From Pseudomaricurvus alcaniphilus (GTDB lineage Bacteria; Pseudomonadota; Gammaproteobacteria; Pseudomonadales; Cellvibrionaceae): DNA of 64,000 nucleotides. Location: positions 186,001 to 250,000 of the forward strand of contig NZ_JAAOIX010000002.1 of NCBI RefSeq assembly GCF_011440395.1, read 5' to 3'. Made by a program: the position numbers and the translations under genes. Below are positions 10,307 through 19,373 of the stretch, in pieces (the first letter of the stretch is position 1; every line of letters begins with the position of its first letter). The notes under the pieces are model-generated. The model worked only from the letters and a program-made list of their open reading frames with translations. It had not been told where the DNA came from and ran no database searches.

Positions 10307-11596
10307 ATGAACGTATTGATCATAGGCTCCGGTGGCCGCGAACACGCGCTGGCCTGGAAAGCGGCGCAAAACCCCAAGGTCGACACCGTCTATGTGGCGC
10401 CTGGCAATGCCGGCACAGCCACCGAGCCGGGGCTGGAAAATGTCGCCATCGACGCCATGGAGTTCGAGCAACTGGCCGACTTCGCCCGCGCCAACGATTG
10501 CGGGCTGACTATCGTCGGCCCGGAAGCCCCGCTGGTGGCCGGCGTTGTCGACTACTTTAGCGCCCGGGGCCTGCGCGCCTTCGGCCCCAGTAAAGGGGCG
10601 GCGCAACTGGAGGGTTCCAAGGCTTTCACCAAGGATTTTCTCGCCCGCCACCAGATTCCCACCGGTGAATACCAGAACTTCACCGAACTCGCACCGGCAC
10701 TGGCCTACCTGCGGGAAAAAGGCGCGCCTATCGTGGTCAAGGCCGATGGCCTGGCGGCCGGCAAAGGCGTCATCGTGGCGGAGACCCTGCAACAGGCGGA
10801 AGAGGCCGTCACCGATATGCTGTCTGGCAACGCGTTCGGTGACGCTGGCTGCCGGGTGGTGATCGAGGAGTTTCTCGACGGCGAAGAGGCCAGCTTTATC
10901 GTTATGGTCGACGGCAAGAACGTGGTTGCCATGGCCACCAGCCAGGACCACAAGCGTGCCGGTGACGGCGACTCCGGCCCCAATACCGGCGGTATGGGTG
11001 CCTACTCGCCTGCACCCGTAGTCGATGCCGACATTCACCAGCGCATAATGGATGAAGTCATTTACCCCACCGTCAACGGCATGGCTGCTGAGGGTAATGA
11101 TTACGTCGGCTTTCTCTACGCGGGCCTTATGATCACGGCCGATGGCACGCCCAAGGTGATTGAGTACAACTGCCGTTTCGGTGACCCGGAAACCCAGCCG
11201 ATTATGCTGCGCATGCAGTCGGACCTGGTGGACCTGTGCGACGCCGCCATCGACGGCGAACTGGCCGGCAAGACCACCCGGTGGGACCAGCGCCCCGCGG
11301 TCGGGGTGGTACTGGCTGCCGGCGGCTACCCGGGCGAGTACCAGAAAGGTGCCGTCATCAGCGGTCTGCCCGCCAGCGCCAGCGCCGGCGAGAAGGTATT
11401 CCACGCCGGCACCCGGCTGCAAGATGGCCAGGTAGTCACCAATGGCGGCCGGGTTCTCTGCGCCACCGCGCTGGGCGCCACGGTCACCGAAGCCCAGCAA
11501 CGGGCCTACGCGCTGGCGCACAAGATCAGCTGGGACGGGGTCTACTACCGCACCGATATCGGCTACCGCGCTATCGCCAGGGAGCAGGATCAGTAG
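10307..11596 (+). CDS. purD: Phosphoribosylamine-glycine ligase
   Basis: 429 residues, full length. ATP-grasp enzyme that joins glycine to phosphoribosylamine in purine synthesis. The N-terminal GSGGREHALAWK, the ATP-grasp core (IVVKADGLAAGKGVIVA, then IEEFLDGEEASF), DHKRAGDGDSGPNTGGMGAYSP and the metal-binding YNCRFGDPETQ are all intact. AAGG upstream of the ATG provides the ribosome site. It follows purH as the second gene of the pair. In Pseudomonas retS comes next; here the region ends and a separate coq7 unit begins. Confidence 0.97.
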   Translation: MNVLIIGSGGREHALAWKAAQNPKVDTVYVAPGNAGTATEPGLENVAIDAMEFEQLADFARANDCGLTIVGPEAPLVAGVVDYFSARGLRAFGPSKGAAQLEGSKAFTKDFLARHQIPTGEYQNFTELAPALAYLREKGAPIVVKADGLAAGKGVIVAETLQQAEEAVTDMLSGNAFGDAGCRVVIEEFLDGEEASFIVMVDGKNVVAMATSQDHKRAGDGDSGPNTGGMGAYSPAPVVDADIHQRIMDEVIYPTVNGMAAEGNDYVGFLYAGLMITADGTPKVIEYNCRFGDPETQPIMLRMQSDLVDLCDAAIDGELAGKTTRWDQRPAVGVVLAAGGYPGEYQKGAVISGLPASASAGEKVFHAGTRLQDGQVVTNGGRVLCATALGATVTEAQQRAYALAHKISWDGVYYRTDIGYRAIAREQDQ

Positions 11597-11654
11597 ATCT
11601 GTTGCCAGTGCCCGGAGGGCCCTCGCCGCATAGCGATACGCCAGCCACTCCGCA

Positions 11655-11679
11655 TCGGGGCCGCAAGGCCGGGCCCCGA
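11655..11679 (+). terminator. Hairpin after purD
   Basis: TCGGGGCC (11655-11662) pairs with GGCCCCGA (11672-11679) around a nine-base loop, about 60 bases after the purD stop. There is no following T run, so it may be a 3'-end stabiliser or a weak terminator. Confidence 0.35.
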
Positions 11680-11709
11680 GCCGCTCTCCAGCAGGAGCCA
11701 AGCTCCAAT

Positions 11710-11739
11710 TTCACCATCGCACGGCGTTTGGCTTATAAT
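11710..11739 (+). promoter_or_regulatory. Probable coq7 promoter
   Basis: A perfect TATAAT (11734-11739) lies 18 bases after TTCACC (11710-11715). Transcription would start near 11746 and give a 5' leader of about 105 bases containing simple repeats. Confidence 0.5.
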
Positions 11740-11759
11740 CATTGTCTGGCGCTGGTCAC

Positions 11760-11796
11760 GCGTTACGCGTTACGCATTGATTGATTGATTGATTGA
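11760..11796. repeat. Simple-sequence repeats in the coq7 leader
   Basis: Two copies of GCGTTAC (11760-11773) are followed by five copies of ATTG (11776-11795). Both lie between the likely coq7 promoter and its start codon. Slippage could change leader length. Confidence 0.85.
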
Positions 11797-11850
11797 AGCT
11801 TGACTGGCGTCGCGCTGGAACTTCGCTGAATCTCCCTAAAGGTATAGTAA

Positions 11851-12495
11851 ATGTCGACACGCCGTTTATCCCTCGCCGACCAGCTCCTCTCCCAGGCGGA
11901 CAAGGCCCTGCGCACCCTGGCGCCGGGCAGCACACCGCAACACCGCCCCTCGCCAGCCGACGCGGCAGAAACCAAAGAATTGAGCGAGTCGGAACGGCGC
12001 CACGCCGCCGGGCTAATGCGCGTCAATCACGCCGGCGAAGTCTGCGCCCAGGCGCTGTATCAGGGCCAGGCACTAACCGCCAAGCTGCCCCGGGTGCGCC
12101 GGGAAATGGAGAGCGCCGCGGCTGAGGAGGTGGATCACCTGGCCTGGTGCGAAGAGCGGCTCGACCACCTGGGCAGTCACACCAGCCTGCTCAACCCACT
12201 CTGGTACGGCATGTCGTTTGGCGTGGGCGCCGTCGCCGGCCTGATCAGTGACAAGGTAAGCCTGGGCTTCGTCGCCGCCACCGAAGAGCAGGTCTGCAAA
12301 CACCTCGAAAGCCACCTGGCCACCCTGCCGCCGCAGGACAGCAAGAGCCGGGCAGTGGTGCAGGCAATGCTCGAAGATGAGGCCAGGCACGCCACCACGG
12401 CATTAAAATCCGGCGGCCTGCCGTTTCCAAAACCGGTAAAGGGGCTGATGAGCCTGGTCTCCAAAGCCATGACCAAAACCAGCTACCGACTGTAA
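11851..12495 (+). CDS. coq7: 2-polyprenyl-3-methyl-6-methoxy-1,4-benzoquinone monooxygenase
   Basis: 214 residues. Di-iron hydroxylase that adds the last ring hydroxyl in ubiquinone synthesis; it replaces the flavin enzyme UbiF of enterics. Iron ligands are visible: E63 in [12 protein letters not shown], the E93-H96 pair in AEEVDHLAW, and the C-terminal [15 protein letters not shown] lies upstream of the ATG. In Pseudomonas coq7 is separated from the OsmC-like gene and vfr by speD; here speD is absent and the OsmC-like gene converges directly. Confidence 0.94.
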   Translation: MSTRRLSLADQLLSQADKALRTLAPGSTPQHRPSPADAAETKELSESERRHAAGLMRVNHAGEVCAQALYQGQALTAKLPRVRREMESAAAEEVDHLAWCEERLDHLGSHTSLLNPLWYGMSFGVGAVAGLISDKVSLGFVAATEEQVCKHLESHLATLPPQDSKSRAVVQAMLEDEARHATTALKSGGLPFPKPVKGLMSLVSKAMTKTSYRL

Positions 12496-12535
12496 CCTCC
12501 TGCGCTGGCGGCAAGCCGCCGCTGGCGTGTGTGCG

Positions 12536-12967
12536 TTACTTGAACTCCGGGGCCACGATTTCGTAACTGTGGCTCAATTCAACCCCCGCAGCCTCCATCA
12601 TAATCGAAGCCGAGCAGTACTTGGTAACGGACAGTTCAACCGCCCGCTTTACCTGGGCCTCCTTGAGCTTGACCCCGGTGACCACAAACTTCATGTGAAT
12701 TTTGGTAAATGGCGACGGTGTGCCCTCGGCACGCTCAGCCTCCAGCTCTACCCGGCAATCCAGAACTTGCTGGCGCGACTTCTGCAAAATACTCATGACG
12801 TCAAAGCTGGAGCAGCCGCCGATACCGAGCAGAATCATCTCCATGGGCCGGGCGCCCATATTGCGTCCGCCATGATCGGCGGCACCGTCCATAACCACGG
12901 TGTGCCCAGTGCCCGATTCGCCCAAAAACATCACGCCGTCTACCCATTTAACCGTTGCCTGCATCAC
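12536..12967 (-). CDS. OsmC/YhfA-family redox protein
   Basis: 143 residues. Member of the OsmC fold, whose best-known relatives (OsmC, Ohr) reduce peroxides with two cysteines. Both cysteine positions are present: GIGGCSSFDVM near the middle and TKYCSASI in the C-terminal half. The N-terminus MMQATVKWVDGVMFLGES is typical of the YhfA branch, whose substrate is not settled. The same gene flanks vfr in Pseudomonas. It converges on coq7 and diverges from vfr. Confidence 0.88.
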   Translation of the reverse strand: MMQATVKWVDGVMFLGESGTGHTVVMDGAADHGGRNMGARPMEMILLGIGGCSSFDVMSILQKSRQQVLDCRVELEAERAEGTPSPFTKIHMKFVVTGVKLKEAQVKRAVELSVTKYCSASIMMEAAGVELSHSYEIVAPEFK

Positions 12968-13359
12968 AAATCCTTAACCTGCTGTTAGCTGTATTTTTGC
13001 CTGCGCAAGAGTACCACAAACCGGCGATGGCATTGAACGTGCAGACTCGAGCAGATACGCTGGCAGCCGCCTGCAGACGTTAACCGGTTCACAAAGCAGC
13101 CCCCCCAATCCGCCGCGGACTGGCACATTACCCCAATTGCCCACATAATCCCGCCAACCTCTACTCAACCGCCAGCCGCCGCTCAACTTTTCAGCAACAG
13201 TTGACCCGACTCCATGACCAGGCGATTGGCGAGCAGGCGCAATTGCGACTACTATAGAGTAGGCTTGGACAAATATTTTCACATCAAGGTCTTGGCAAGC
13301 AGACCCACTCCACGGGCTGCACCACCGGAACACTTTCGCAACACAACGAGGATCAACCA
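12968..13359. other. Divergent intergenic region, OsmC-like gene / vfr
   Basis: About 390 bases with no credible gene. It must contain the promoters of vfr and of the OsmC-like gene. A candidate vfr promoter is listed separately. Part near 13080-13200 is AC-rich on the plus strand without clear structure. Confidence 0.6.
13226..13255 (+). promoter_or_regulatory. Possible vfr promoter
   Basis: TTGGCG (13226-13231) and TACTAT (13250-13255) at 18-base spacing, about 105 bases before the gene. Fair consensus only. Confidence 0.35.
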
Positions 13360-13995
13360 TTGGTTGCCGTAGCATTAAGCCCTCATATCAAGAACGTAGA
13401 TGAATTCCTGGGGCACTGTCACCGCCGTCGCTACCCGGCCAAGAGCACCCTGATCTACGCCGGAGACAAGAGCGACTCGCTCTACTACATCATAAAAGGC
13501 TCGGTTACTGTCATAATCGAGGACGACGAGGGCCGGGAGATGATCGTCGCCTACCTGAATGACGGCGACTTCTTCGGCGAGATGGGCCTGTTTGAAGACG
13601 TGGACTCACGCAGCGCCTGGGTGAGGGCAAAAACCGAGTGTGAAGTGGCGGAAATAAGCTACACCAAATTCCAGGACGTAGCCGCCAACCACCCGGAATT
13701 CCTGTTTGCACTGGGCACCCAAATGGCCAAGCGCCTGCGTGCCACCACCCGCAAGGTCGGCGATCTCGCCTTTCTCGATGTCACTGGCCGGGTCGCCCGC
13801 ACCCTGCTCGACCTGTGCAAGGAACCGGACGCCATGACTCACCCGGACGGCATGCAGATCAAGATCACCCGCCAGGAAATTGGCCGCATCGTCGGCTGCT
13901 CGAGAGAAATGGTAGGGCGGGTACTTAAAACCCTGGAGGATCAGGGCCTGGTATCGGTAAAAGGCAAGACTATGGTGGTGTACGGTACCCGCTGA
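13360..13995 (+). CDS. vfr: cAMP-activated global regulator Vfr/CRP
   Basis: 211 residues. CRP-family transcription factor. Cyclic-nucleotide-binding domain in the first ~130 residues ([46 protein letters not shown]) and a C-terminal helix-turn-helix ([20 protein letters not shown]). The C-terminal half is almost identical in pattern to P. aeruginosa Vfr. The start is a TTG at 13360: GAGGA lies seven bases upstream and the product begins MVA as in Vfr. In Pseudomonas Vfr controls virulence and twitching; the regulon here is unknown. Confidence 0.95.
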   Translation: MVAVALSPHIKNVDEFLGHCHRRRYPAKSTLIYAGDKSDSLYYIIKGSVTVIIEDDEGREMIVAYLNDGDFFGEMGLFEDVDSRSAWVRAKTECEVAEISYTKFQDVAANHPEFLFALGTQMAKRLRATTRKVGDLAFLDVTGRVARTLLDLCKEPDAMTHPDGMQIKITRQEIGRIVGCSREMVGRVLKTLEDQGLVSVKGKTMVVYGTR

Positions 13996-14051
13996 GGGGC
14001 GCCGGCAGCAGCACCCAATACCCAAACCCAAGTACCCACGACTTACAGCCA

Positions 14052-14073
14052 GCGCCTGTCCGGTGACAGGCGC
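14052..14073. terminator. Hairpin between convergent vfr and trpC
   Basis: GCGCCTGTC (14052-14060) and GACAGGCGC (14065-14073) form a perfect nine-pair stem with a four-base loop. It sits between the two convergent 3' ends, so it may serve both strands, although the flanking T runs are poor. Confidence 0.45.
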
Positions 14074-14165
14074 CCTGCTTAGCTCTCAGAACCGAACAGC
14101 AAATTGGTGTGCCACTGGCCTCACACTTGCCCTGGGCGGCAGCATTGTACAGTGGCCGGAACCCA

Positions 14166-14966
14166 CTACGAATTAAACATCTCCAGCAGCTTGTGCCCCG
14201 GATCCGGGCAGCGCATAAACGCCTCCCCCACCAGGAACGCATTGACGTTGTGACCGCGCATGGCGAGAACATCATCAATAGTGTGAATGCCGCTTTCGGT
14301 TACCACCAGGCGTTCATTGCCAATCCGCTCCAGCAACGCGAAGGTGTGGTCCAGACTGACCTCGAAAGTGTGCAGATCACGGTTATTGATGCCGATCAGT
14401 TTATTCGGCAGGCGCAGGGCTTGCTCCAACTCCTCCGCGTTATGCACCTCAACCAGCACATCCATACCCAGTTCGTGCGCCAGGGCATTGAGCCGCTGTA
14501 ACTGCTCAAAAGGCAAGATGGCGACGATCAACAGGATGCAGTCGGCGCCAATTGCGCGGGATTCGTACACCTGGTACTCGTCGATAATAAAATCTTTGCG
14601 AATAGCGGGGAGGGAAGAGGCATTGCGCGCCTCCTGCAAGTAGTTGTCGCAGCCCTGGAAAAAGTCCACATCAGTCAGCACCGAAAGACAGGCCGCGCCG
14701 CCTTTTTCGTAACTGATGGCGAGCTCGGCCGGATAGAAATCCTCCCGAATCACACCCTTGCTGGGCGAGGCTTTCTTTATTTCCGCTATCACCGCTGCCA
14801 GGCCGGCATTGACCTTGTTTTCAATCGCGGCCGCGAACCCTCGGGCGGGCGGCTGTGCTGCCGCCAACGTCTTGAGATCTGGCAGCGGCTGGCGCTGCTG
14901 GCGCTCGGCAATTTCCTCGCGCTTGCGCGCGACGATTTTTTCCAGAACTGTAGGCATGTTATTCAT
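14166..14966 (-). CDS. trpC: Indole-3-glycerol phosphate synthase
   Basis: About 266 residues from the ATG at 14966 ([15 protein letters not shown]), which fits the family N-terminus. In-frame GTGs at 14972 and 14984 are possible; AGGAG sits too close to the latter and far from the others, so the exact start is open. TIM-barrel enzyme that closes the indole ring. Visible: [15 protein letters not shown], the catalytic run [24 protein letters not shown] and VTESGI. It is not fused to TrpF. Last gene of the minus-strand trpEGDC run, converging on vfr. Confidence 0.94.
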   Translation of the reverse strand: MNNMPTVLEKIVARKREEIAERQQRQPLPDLKTLAAAQPPARGFAAAIENKVNAGLAAVIAEIKKASPSKGVIREDFYPAELAISYEKGGAACLSVLTDVDFFQGCDNYLQEARNASSLPAIRKDFIIDEYQVYESRAIGADCILLIVAILPFEQLQRLNALAHELGMDVLVEVHNAEELEQALRLPNKLIGINNRDLHTFEVSLDHTFALLERIGNERLVVTESGIHTIDDVLAMRGHNVNAFLVGEAFMRCPDPGHKLLEMFNS

Positions 14967-15005
14967 AGGCACAACCGTTATCACGCTCCTGTCGATCCAC
15001 TGGGA

Positions 15006-16049
15006 TCACTCTCCAGCTTCCTTCTGACAGCGGGTGAAAGCCGCCAGGTCGTTTATTTTCTCCCGCGCCAGGCCGCTGCAGATAGCATCCTGGGCCATGG
15101 CCACCCCTTCCGCCAGCGAGCTGGCAATAGCGCTGACATAGATGGCCGCGCCGGCATTGAGGGCAATGATGTCCGCCGCCTTCTCCGCCGCCGGAGTACT
15201 GCGTTTTGACAGGGCATCCACTATCAGCGCCAGCGACTGCTCGGCATTGGCCACTTGCAGCCCCTCCAGGCCCTGATTCTGCATAGCGAAGTCTTGCGGC
15301 TTGACGCTGTATTCCGTTACCACACCGGCCTTTAGCTCCGCCACTAGGGTCTCGCCGTTGATTGTGATTTCATCCAGCCCGTCACGAGCATGCACCACCA
15401 GCACGTGCTCGCTACCGAGGCGGCCCAGCACTTCCGCCATCGGCCGGCACAACTCGGCGTTGTACACCCCGAGCACCTGGCGCTTGACCCCAGCCGGATT
15501 GGTAATCGGGCCCAGCACATTGAAAATGGTGCGCTGCCCCAGCTCCCGCCGCGGGCCTATGGCGTGTTTCATGGCGCCGTGGTGGGCGGGCGCGAACATA
15601 AAACCAACCCCCAAGGTCTCGACACAGCGAGCCACCTGGGCCGGGCTGATATCCAACTGCACACCCGCGGCCTCGAGCACGTCGGCACTGCCCGTGGACG
15701 AAGACACCGAGCGATTGCCGTGCTTGGCCACATGACCGCCGGCCGCCGCCACCACAAATGCCGCAGCGGTCGACACATTGAACAGGCTGGCGCCGTCGCC
15801 ACCGGTGCCGCAGGTATCCACCAGCGCCGGGGCATTGATCGTCACTCCGCTGGCCAGCTCGCGCATTACGCTGGCGGCACCGGTGATCTCATCGATGGTC
15901 TCGCCCTTCATTCTCAGGCCCACCAGCAAGCCACCGATCTGGGCCGGGGTGGCCTGGCCGGTCATGATGCTGCGCATCACGGCGATCATCTCAGTGGTGG
16001 TGAGGTCCTGGCGGTTGATAACCCGCCCCAACGCCTGCTGCATATCCAT
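15006..16049 (-). CDS. trpD: Anthranilate phosphoribosyltransferase
   Basis: 347 residues. Transfers phosphoribose to anthranilate, second step of tryptophan synthesis. Visible: [18 protein letters not shown] (PRPP binding), [21 protein letters not shown], and [16 protein letters not shown] with [15 protein letters not shown]. The start ATG overlaps the trpG stop by one base (TAATG), a strong sign of coupling. About 40 bases separate it from trpC. Confidence 0.96.
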   Translation of the reverse strand: MDMQQALGRVINRQDLTTTEMIAVMRSIMTGQATPAQIGGLLVGLRMKGETIDEITGAASVMRELASGVTINAPALVDTCGTGGDGASLFNVSTAAAFVVAAAGGHVAKHGNRSVSSSTGSADVLEAAGVQLDISPAQVARCVETLGVGFMFAPAHHGAMKHAIGPRRELGQRTIFNVLGPITNPAGVKRQVLGVYNAELCRPMAEVLGRLGSEHVLVVHARDGLDEITINGETLVAELKAGVVTEYSVKPQDFAMQNQGLEGLQVANAEQSLALIVDALSKRSTPAAEKAADIIALNAGAAIYVSAIASSLAEGVAMAQDAICSGLAREKINDLAAFTRCQKEAGE

Positions 16050-16702
16050 TAGCTGTTCCCCTTGCTGTCGCGATCCGATAGGGCGCCGCGGTCCGATAGG
16101 GCGCCGCGGCCCAATAAAGCGCCGCGGCCCAATAGAAAGTTACGCAGCAAATCGTGGCCGTGTTCCGAGAGGATGGACTCCGGATGAAACTGCACCCCCT
16201 CGACATCCAGCTGCTTGTGACGCACGCCCATAATCTCATCGACCTCGCCACTCTCAGTCTGGGTCCAGGCGGTCAGCTCCAGGCACTCCGGCAGGCTTGC
16301 TTTTTCTATCACCAGCGAGTGATAGCGCGTGGCCTGGCAGGGGCTCGGCAGGCCGCGAAAAACGCCCTCACCAGCGTGATAAACCGGCGAAATCTTGCCG
16401 TGCATCACCTGCCGGGCTCGCACTATGCGGCCGCCAAATGCCTGGCCAATACTCTGATGCCCCAGACAAATGCCGAGCAGTGGAATGCGGCCGGCGAACG
16501 CCTTGATCGCCGCCACCGAGACCCCCGCTTCGTCGGGTGTACAGGGTCCGGGGGAGATGACAATTTTCTCCGGGGCCAGCTCGGCGATGCCGGCAACGCT
16601 GATTTCATCGTTGCGGACAACGGTAACCTCGGCGCCCAACTCACCCAGGTACTGCACTACATTGTAGGTAAAGGAGTCGTAGTTATCGATCATCAGAATC
16701 AT
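16049..16702 (-). CDS. trpG: Anthranilate synthase component II (glutamine amidotransferase)
   Basis: 217 residues from the ATG at 16702 ([14 protein letters not shown]), preceded by GGGAGG. A longer upstream frame has no family support. Supplies ammonia from glutamine to TrpE. Class I amidotransferase with catalytic cysteine in [17 protein letters not shown] and the His/Glu pair in VQFHPESIL. The start overlaps the trpE stop as ATGA. The normal protein ends near residue 190 (LRNFLLG). Beyond this is a tail of roughly 27 residues built from repeats of RGALxD-like hexapeptides encoded by tandem 18-bp units (16074-16145), an apparent late extension. Confidence 0.95.
   Translation of the reverse strand: MILMIDNYDSFTYNVVQYLGELGAEVTVVRNDEISVAGIAELAPEKIVISPGPCTPDEAGVSVAAIKAFAGRIPLLGICLGHQSIGQAFGGRIVRARQVMHGKISPVYHAGEGVFRGLPSPCQATRYHSLVIEKASLPECLELTAWTQTESGEVDEIMGVRHKQLDVEGVQFHPESILSEHGHDLLRNFLLGRGALLGRGALSDRGALSDRDSKGNS
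16074..16145. repeat. 18-bp tandem repeat at the 3' end of trpG
   Basis: Units at 16074-16091, 16092-16109, 16110-16127 and a degenerate fourth at 16128-16145, sharing a GCGCCGCGG core in the first three. Read on the minus strand they encode [18 protein letters not shown]. The period is six codons, so copy changes keep the frame. Confidence 0.9.
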
Positions 16703-18183
16703 TGTCCGACCTCCCCTTGCAACACCATATCCACCCCGCGAAAAATCGCCCGCGCCTTGTTCATCGTTTCCTTCCACTCCAGCGCCGGCACTGAGTCGGC
16801 CACGATGCCGGCACCGGCCTGAATATAGAGAATGTCATCCTTGATAACCGCGGTGCGAATCGCGATGGCAGTATCCATATTGCCATTCCAGGAAAGGTAG
16901 CCCACCGCACCGCCGTATATGCCGCGCTTTTCATTTTCCAGCTCATCAATAATCTCCATGGCCCGAATCTTGGGGGCGCCGGACAGGGTGCCGGCGGGCA
17001 GGGCCGCCCGCAACACATCCATCGCCGTCAGGCCACTGCGCAGCTGGCCGGTGACATTGGAGGTCACATGCATGACGTGGGAATAGCGCTCCACCACCAT
17101 CTTGTCGGTGAGTTTGACACTGCCAATTGCAGCTACCCGGCCGATATCATTGCGACCGAGATCGATCAACATCAGGTGCTCGGCGATTTCCTTGGGGTCA
17201 TTGACCAGTTCTTGCTCCAGGGCGAGATCTTCAGCCGGGGTGTGACCGCGCCGGCGGGTACCGGCAATCGGCCGGACGGTGACCTCGCCATCCTCCAGCC
17301 GCGCCAGGATCTCCGGACTGCAGCCCACCACGTGGTGGTCGCCGAGATTGAGAAAATACATATAGGGCGACGGATTGAGGCTGCGCAGGGCCCGGTAAAG
17401 GTTCAGCGGCTCTGCGGCAAACGGGATCGACAGGCGCTGGGAGATCACCACCTGCATGGTGTCACCGGCCAGAACATACTCGCGAATCGCCTCCACCGCC
17501 TGGCGGAAATTAGCTTCGCCAAAACTGGAAGTAAAATCGGCTTCACGGGCGTGCTCACCGGTCAGTTTGATCGGCGCCAATACCGGCGCACTCGCCGCCA
17601 GCCGCGCCTCCAGCTGATCCAGCTTGCTTTCGGCTGTCGCCAGCGCGCCTGCTTCGGCAGGGTCGGCGTGCACGATCAGGCTGAGGGTGCCGGACAGATT
17701 GTCAAATACCAGCACCTCGTCGGACACCATCAGCAGGATATCCGGAGTGCCAATGCTGTCGGCGGGCTGCGAGGGCTTTAGCCTGGGCTCCACGTAGCGC
17801 ACACAGTCGTAGCCGAAATAACCCACCAGGCCGCCATTGAAACGCGGCAGGTTGTCCAGCTCGGCGACCCGGTAGCGGGCCTGGAACTCCTCCACAAAAG
17901 CCAGCGGGTCCTGGCACTGATGCCGCTCCACCACCACCCCGTCAGTTTCCACCAGCACCGACTCCCCGCACACTTTGAGAACCGTGCGCGCGGGCAAGCC
18001 GATCATGGAGTAGCGGCCCCATTTCTCCCCACCCTGGACGGATTCAAACAGATAGGTATAGGGGCCGTGGGCCAACTTCAAGTAACTGGACAGGGGAGTG
18101 TCAAGGTCGGCGAGCACCTCGCGGACAACGGGTATACGATTAAAACCCTGGGCGGCCAAGGTGGCAAATTGTTGGGGAGACAT
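16699..18183 (-). CDS. trpE: Anthranilate synthase component I
   Basis: 494 residues. Converts chorismate to anthranilate with ammonia from TrpG. The N-terminal domain carries [11 protein letters not shown], containing the SxxL element of the tryptophan feedback site. The C-terminal chorismate-binding domain has [39 protein letters not shown]-type [24 protein letters not shown] and [13 protein letters not shown]. The stop overlaps trpG. rpe and gph lie upstream on the same strand; the 453-base gap between gph and trpE suggests trpE has its own promoter and leader. Confidence 0.96.
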   Translation of the reverse strand: MSPQQFATLAAQGFNRIPVVREVLADLDTPLSSYLKLAHGPYTYLFESVQGGEKWGRYSMIGLPARTVLKVCGESVLVETDGVVVERHQCQDPLAFVEEFQARYRVAELDNLPRFNGGLVGYFGYDCVRYVEPRLKPSQPADSIGTPDILLMVSDEVLVFDNLSGTLSLIVHADPAEAGALATAESKLDQLEARLAASAPVLAPIKLTGEHAREADFTSSFGEANFRQAVEAIREYVLAGDTMQVVISQRLSIPFAAEPLNLYRALRSLNPSPYMYFLNLGDHHVVGCSPEILARLEDGEVTVRPIAGTRRRGHTPAEDLALEQELVNDPKEIAEHLMLIDLGRNDIGRVAAIGSVKLTDKMVVERYSHVMHVTSNVTGQLRSGLTAMDVLRAALPAGTLSGAPKIRAMEIIDELENEKRGIYGGAVGYLSWNGNMDTAIAIRTAVIKDDILYIQAGAGIVADSVPALEWKETMNKARAIFRGVDMVLQGEVGQ

Positions 18184-18230
18184 GTGAAGTCCTTGCGTGA
18201 ATTCTAAACCAATGGAGTGCTGTGGAGCGG

Positions 18231-18317
18231 TTACTGTGCGCGGGTCAGGCCCGCCATAAACTTATGCGCGCCATCGCCACGGGGAATTGGCCGCTCCCCG
18301 AACAGAAGCATAGACAT
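18231..18317 (-). CDS. Possible 28-residue leader peptide upstream of trpE
   Basis: An ATG at 18317 (or 18311) opens a frame beginning [10 protein letters not shown] and ending AGLTRAQ, stopping 47 bases before trpE. It has no tryptophan. Its ribosome site is weak. The message around it can fold in competing ways: GGGGA with TCCCC inside the frame, GCGGG with CCCGC near its end, and GGAGCGG inside it with CCGCTCC just past its stop. The clean composition and position suggest a leader, but homology was not testable here. It could be chance. Confidence 0.35.
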   Translation of the reverse strand: MSMLLFGERPIPRGDGAHKFMAGLTRAQ

Positions 18318-18428
18318 AAGTTTGCTTAATCACGTAATCACCTGGTTTATCGGTTCACGAGCTTAACTTCGACAAAGCTTGCGCTGGCAGCAACAGATTT
18401 TATCCCCATCGGGTTAACACCCATAACA

Positions 18429-18456
18429 AGTACGACTATTGCTTAGTACGACTATT
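18429..18456. repeat. 12-bp direct repeat upstream of trpE
   Basis: AGTACGACTATT occurs at 18429-18440 and 18445-18456, 16 bases apart start to start. It lies about 110 bases upstream of the leader frame, a plausible place for a regulator or a local duplication. Confidence 0.8.
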
Positions 18457-18636
18457 ATTGATGCTGCCGCTATTGTTTGTTGCCGCCTTAGCACTTCGCA
18501 ATGATGGGGCTCAGCGGGCCGACCCCAAAAAAACAGGCGCTAGTTTAGCCCCTCACTGCCACGCTGTACAGGGCCTGCAACAGCGACCCTGCCTCCGCCT
18601 GCAGACCGGGACCTGACGGCGGTGCCAGCAGGCAGA

Positions 18637-19347
18637 TCAAACCGCCACCGCAGCCAGCCCCTGAACAAAGAAATGGCCCAGGTTATCGGTCAGCCAGTCC
18701 GGATTATCCTGCGCCACAGGCAGCCCCCGGTTGTAACCGTATGCCACCGCCACGCTGGCCACCCCTGCCGCCCGGGCAGCGGCGATATCATTGACCGAAT
18801 CACCGACCATCAGGGCTCGCTGCGGGCTCACCCCCAGACGTTCGAGAATATGATTGAGAGGGCCCGGGTCGGGCTTTTTCACTGCCAGCGAATCCCCCCC
18901 CAGCCACAGGCGAAAGTATTCGTCGATACCCAACTGCTGCAGCAGTTGGGGCACGAACTGGCCCGGTTTATTGGTCACCACCGCCATGGCAACACCGGCG
19001 GCTCGCAGCGCTTGCAGAGCCTGCATAACCCCCGGATAGAGCGCCGTATAGCGGCCATTATAGTGCTGGTAACGGCGAAAAAAGTTCTCCAGGCAGCTCT
19101 GGTGCAACTGCGGACTGACCTGCTCTTCCGGCACCCTCAGCGCATCCGCCAGCGCTCTCAACACCAGGGCCGCGGCGCCGTTGCCGACCCACAGGCGCGC
19201 CTTGTATTCGCCGGCGGCGGGATAACCGAGGTCGAGCAGGACTTCATCGACAGCGGCGGACAGGTCGGGCACACTGTCCGCCAGGGTGCCGTCGAGGTCA
19301 AACATAACCAGCTCGGGCTTGCGACGGGGAAAATCCACGCTAAACAT
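18637..19347 (-). CDS. gph: Phosphoglycolate phosphatase
   Basis: 236 residues. HAD-family phosphatase clearing 2-phosphoglycolate, produced for example during DNA repair. Visible: motif I FDLDGTLADS (16-25), the helical cap, motif II VTNKPG, and the C-terminal PQRALMVGDSVNDIAAARAAG. Gene order rpe-gph-trpE is the same in Pseudomonas. It starts 26 bases after the rpe stop, so the two are probably co-transcribed. Confidence 0.92.
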   Translation of the reverse strand: MFSVDFPRRKPELVMFDLDGTLADSVPDLSAAVDEVLLDLGYPAAGEYKARLWVGNGAAALVLRALADALRVPEEQVSPQLHQSCLENFFRRYQHYNGRYTALYPGVMQALQALRAAGVAMAVVTNKPGQFVPQLLQQLGIDEYFRLWLGGDSLAVKKPDPGPLNHILERLGVSPQRALMVGDSVNDIAAARAAGVASVAVAYGYNRGLPVAQDNPDWLTDNLGHFFVQGLAAVAV

Positions 19348-19373
19348 ACCTGCTTTAAGTTTTTGGGTTGCGT

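Larger units (their letters stand above)
18184..18636. other. trpE upstream region
   Basis: About 450 bases between gph and trpE, both on the minus strand. It holds a 28-codon frame (18231-18317) that overlaps several pairable segments, and a 12-bp direct repeat (18429-18456). No run of tryptophan codons was found in any minus-strand frame, so a classical Trp attenuator is not visible. Confidence 0.6.

Noticed and set aside
8689-10386. 565-codon minus-strand frame
   Set aside because: Shadow of purH, no protein-family likeness.
10220-11701. 493-codon minus-strand frame
   Set aside because: Shadow of purD.
12536-12967. Ohr-type organic hydroperoxide resistance protein
   Set aside because: The pattern fits the YhfA branch better, so only the OsmC superfamily is claimed.
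18184-18400. Classical tryptophan attenuator
   Set aside because: No tandem Trp codons and no U-tailed terminator hairpin on the minus strand.
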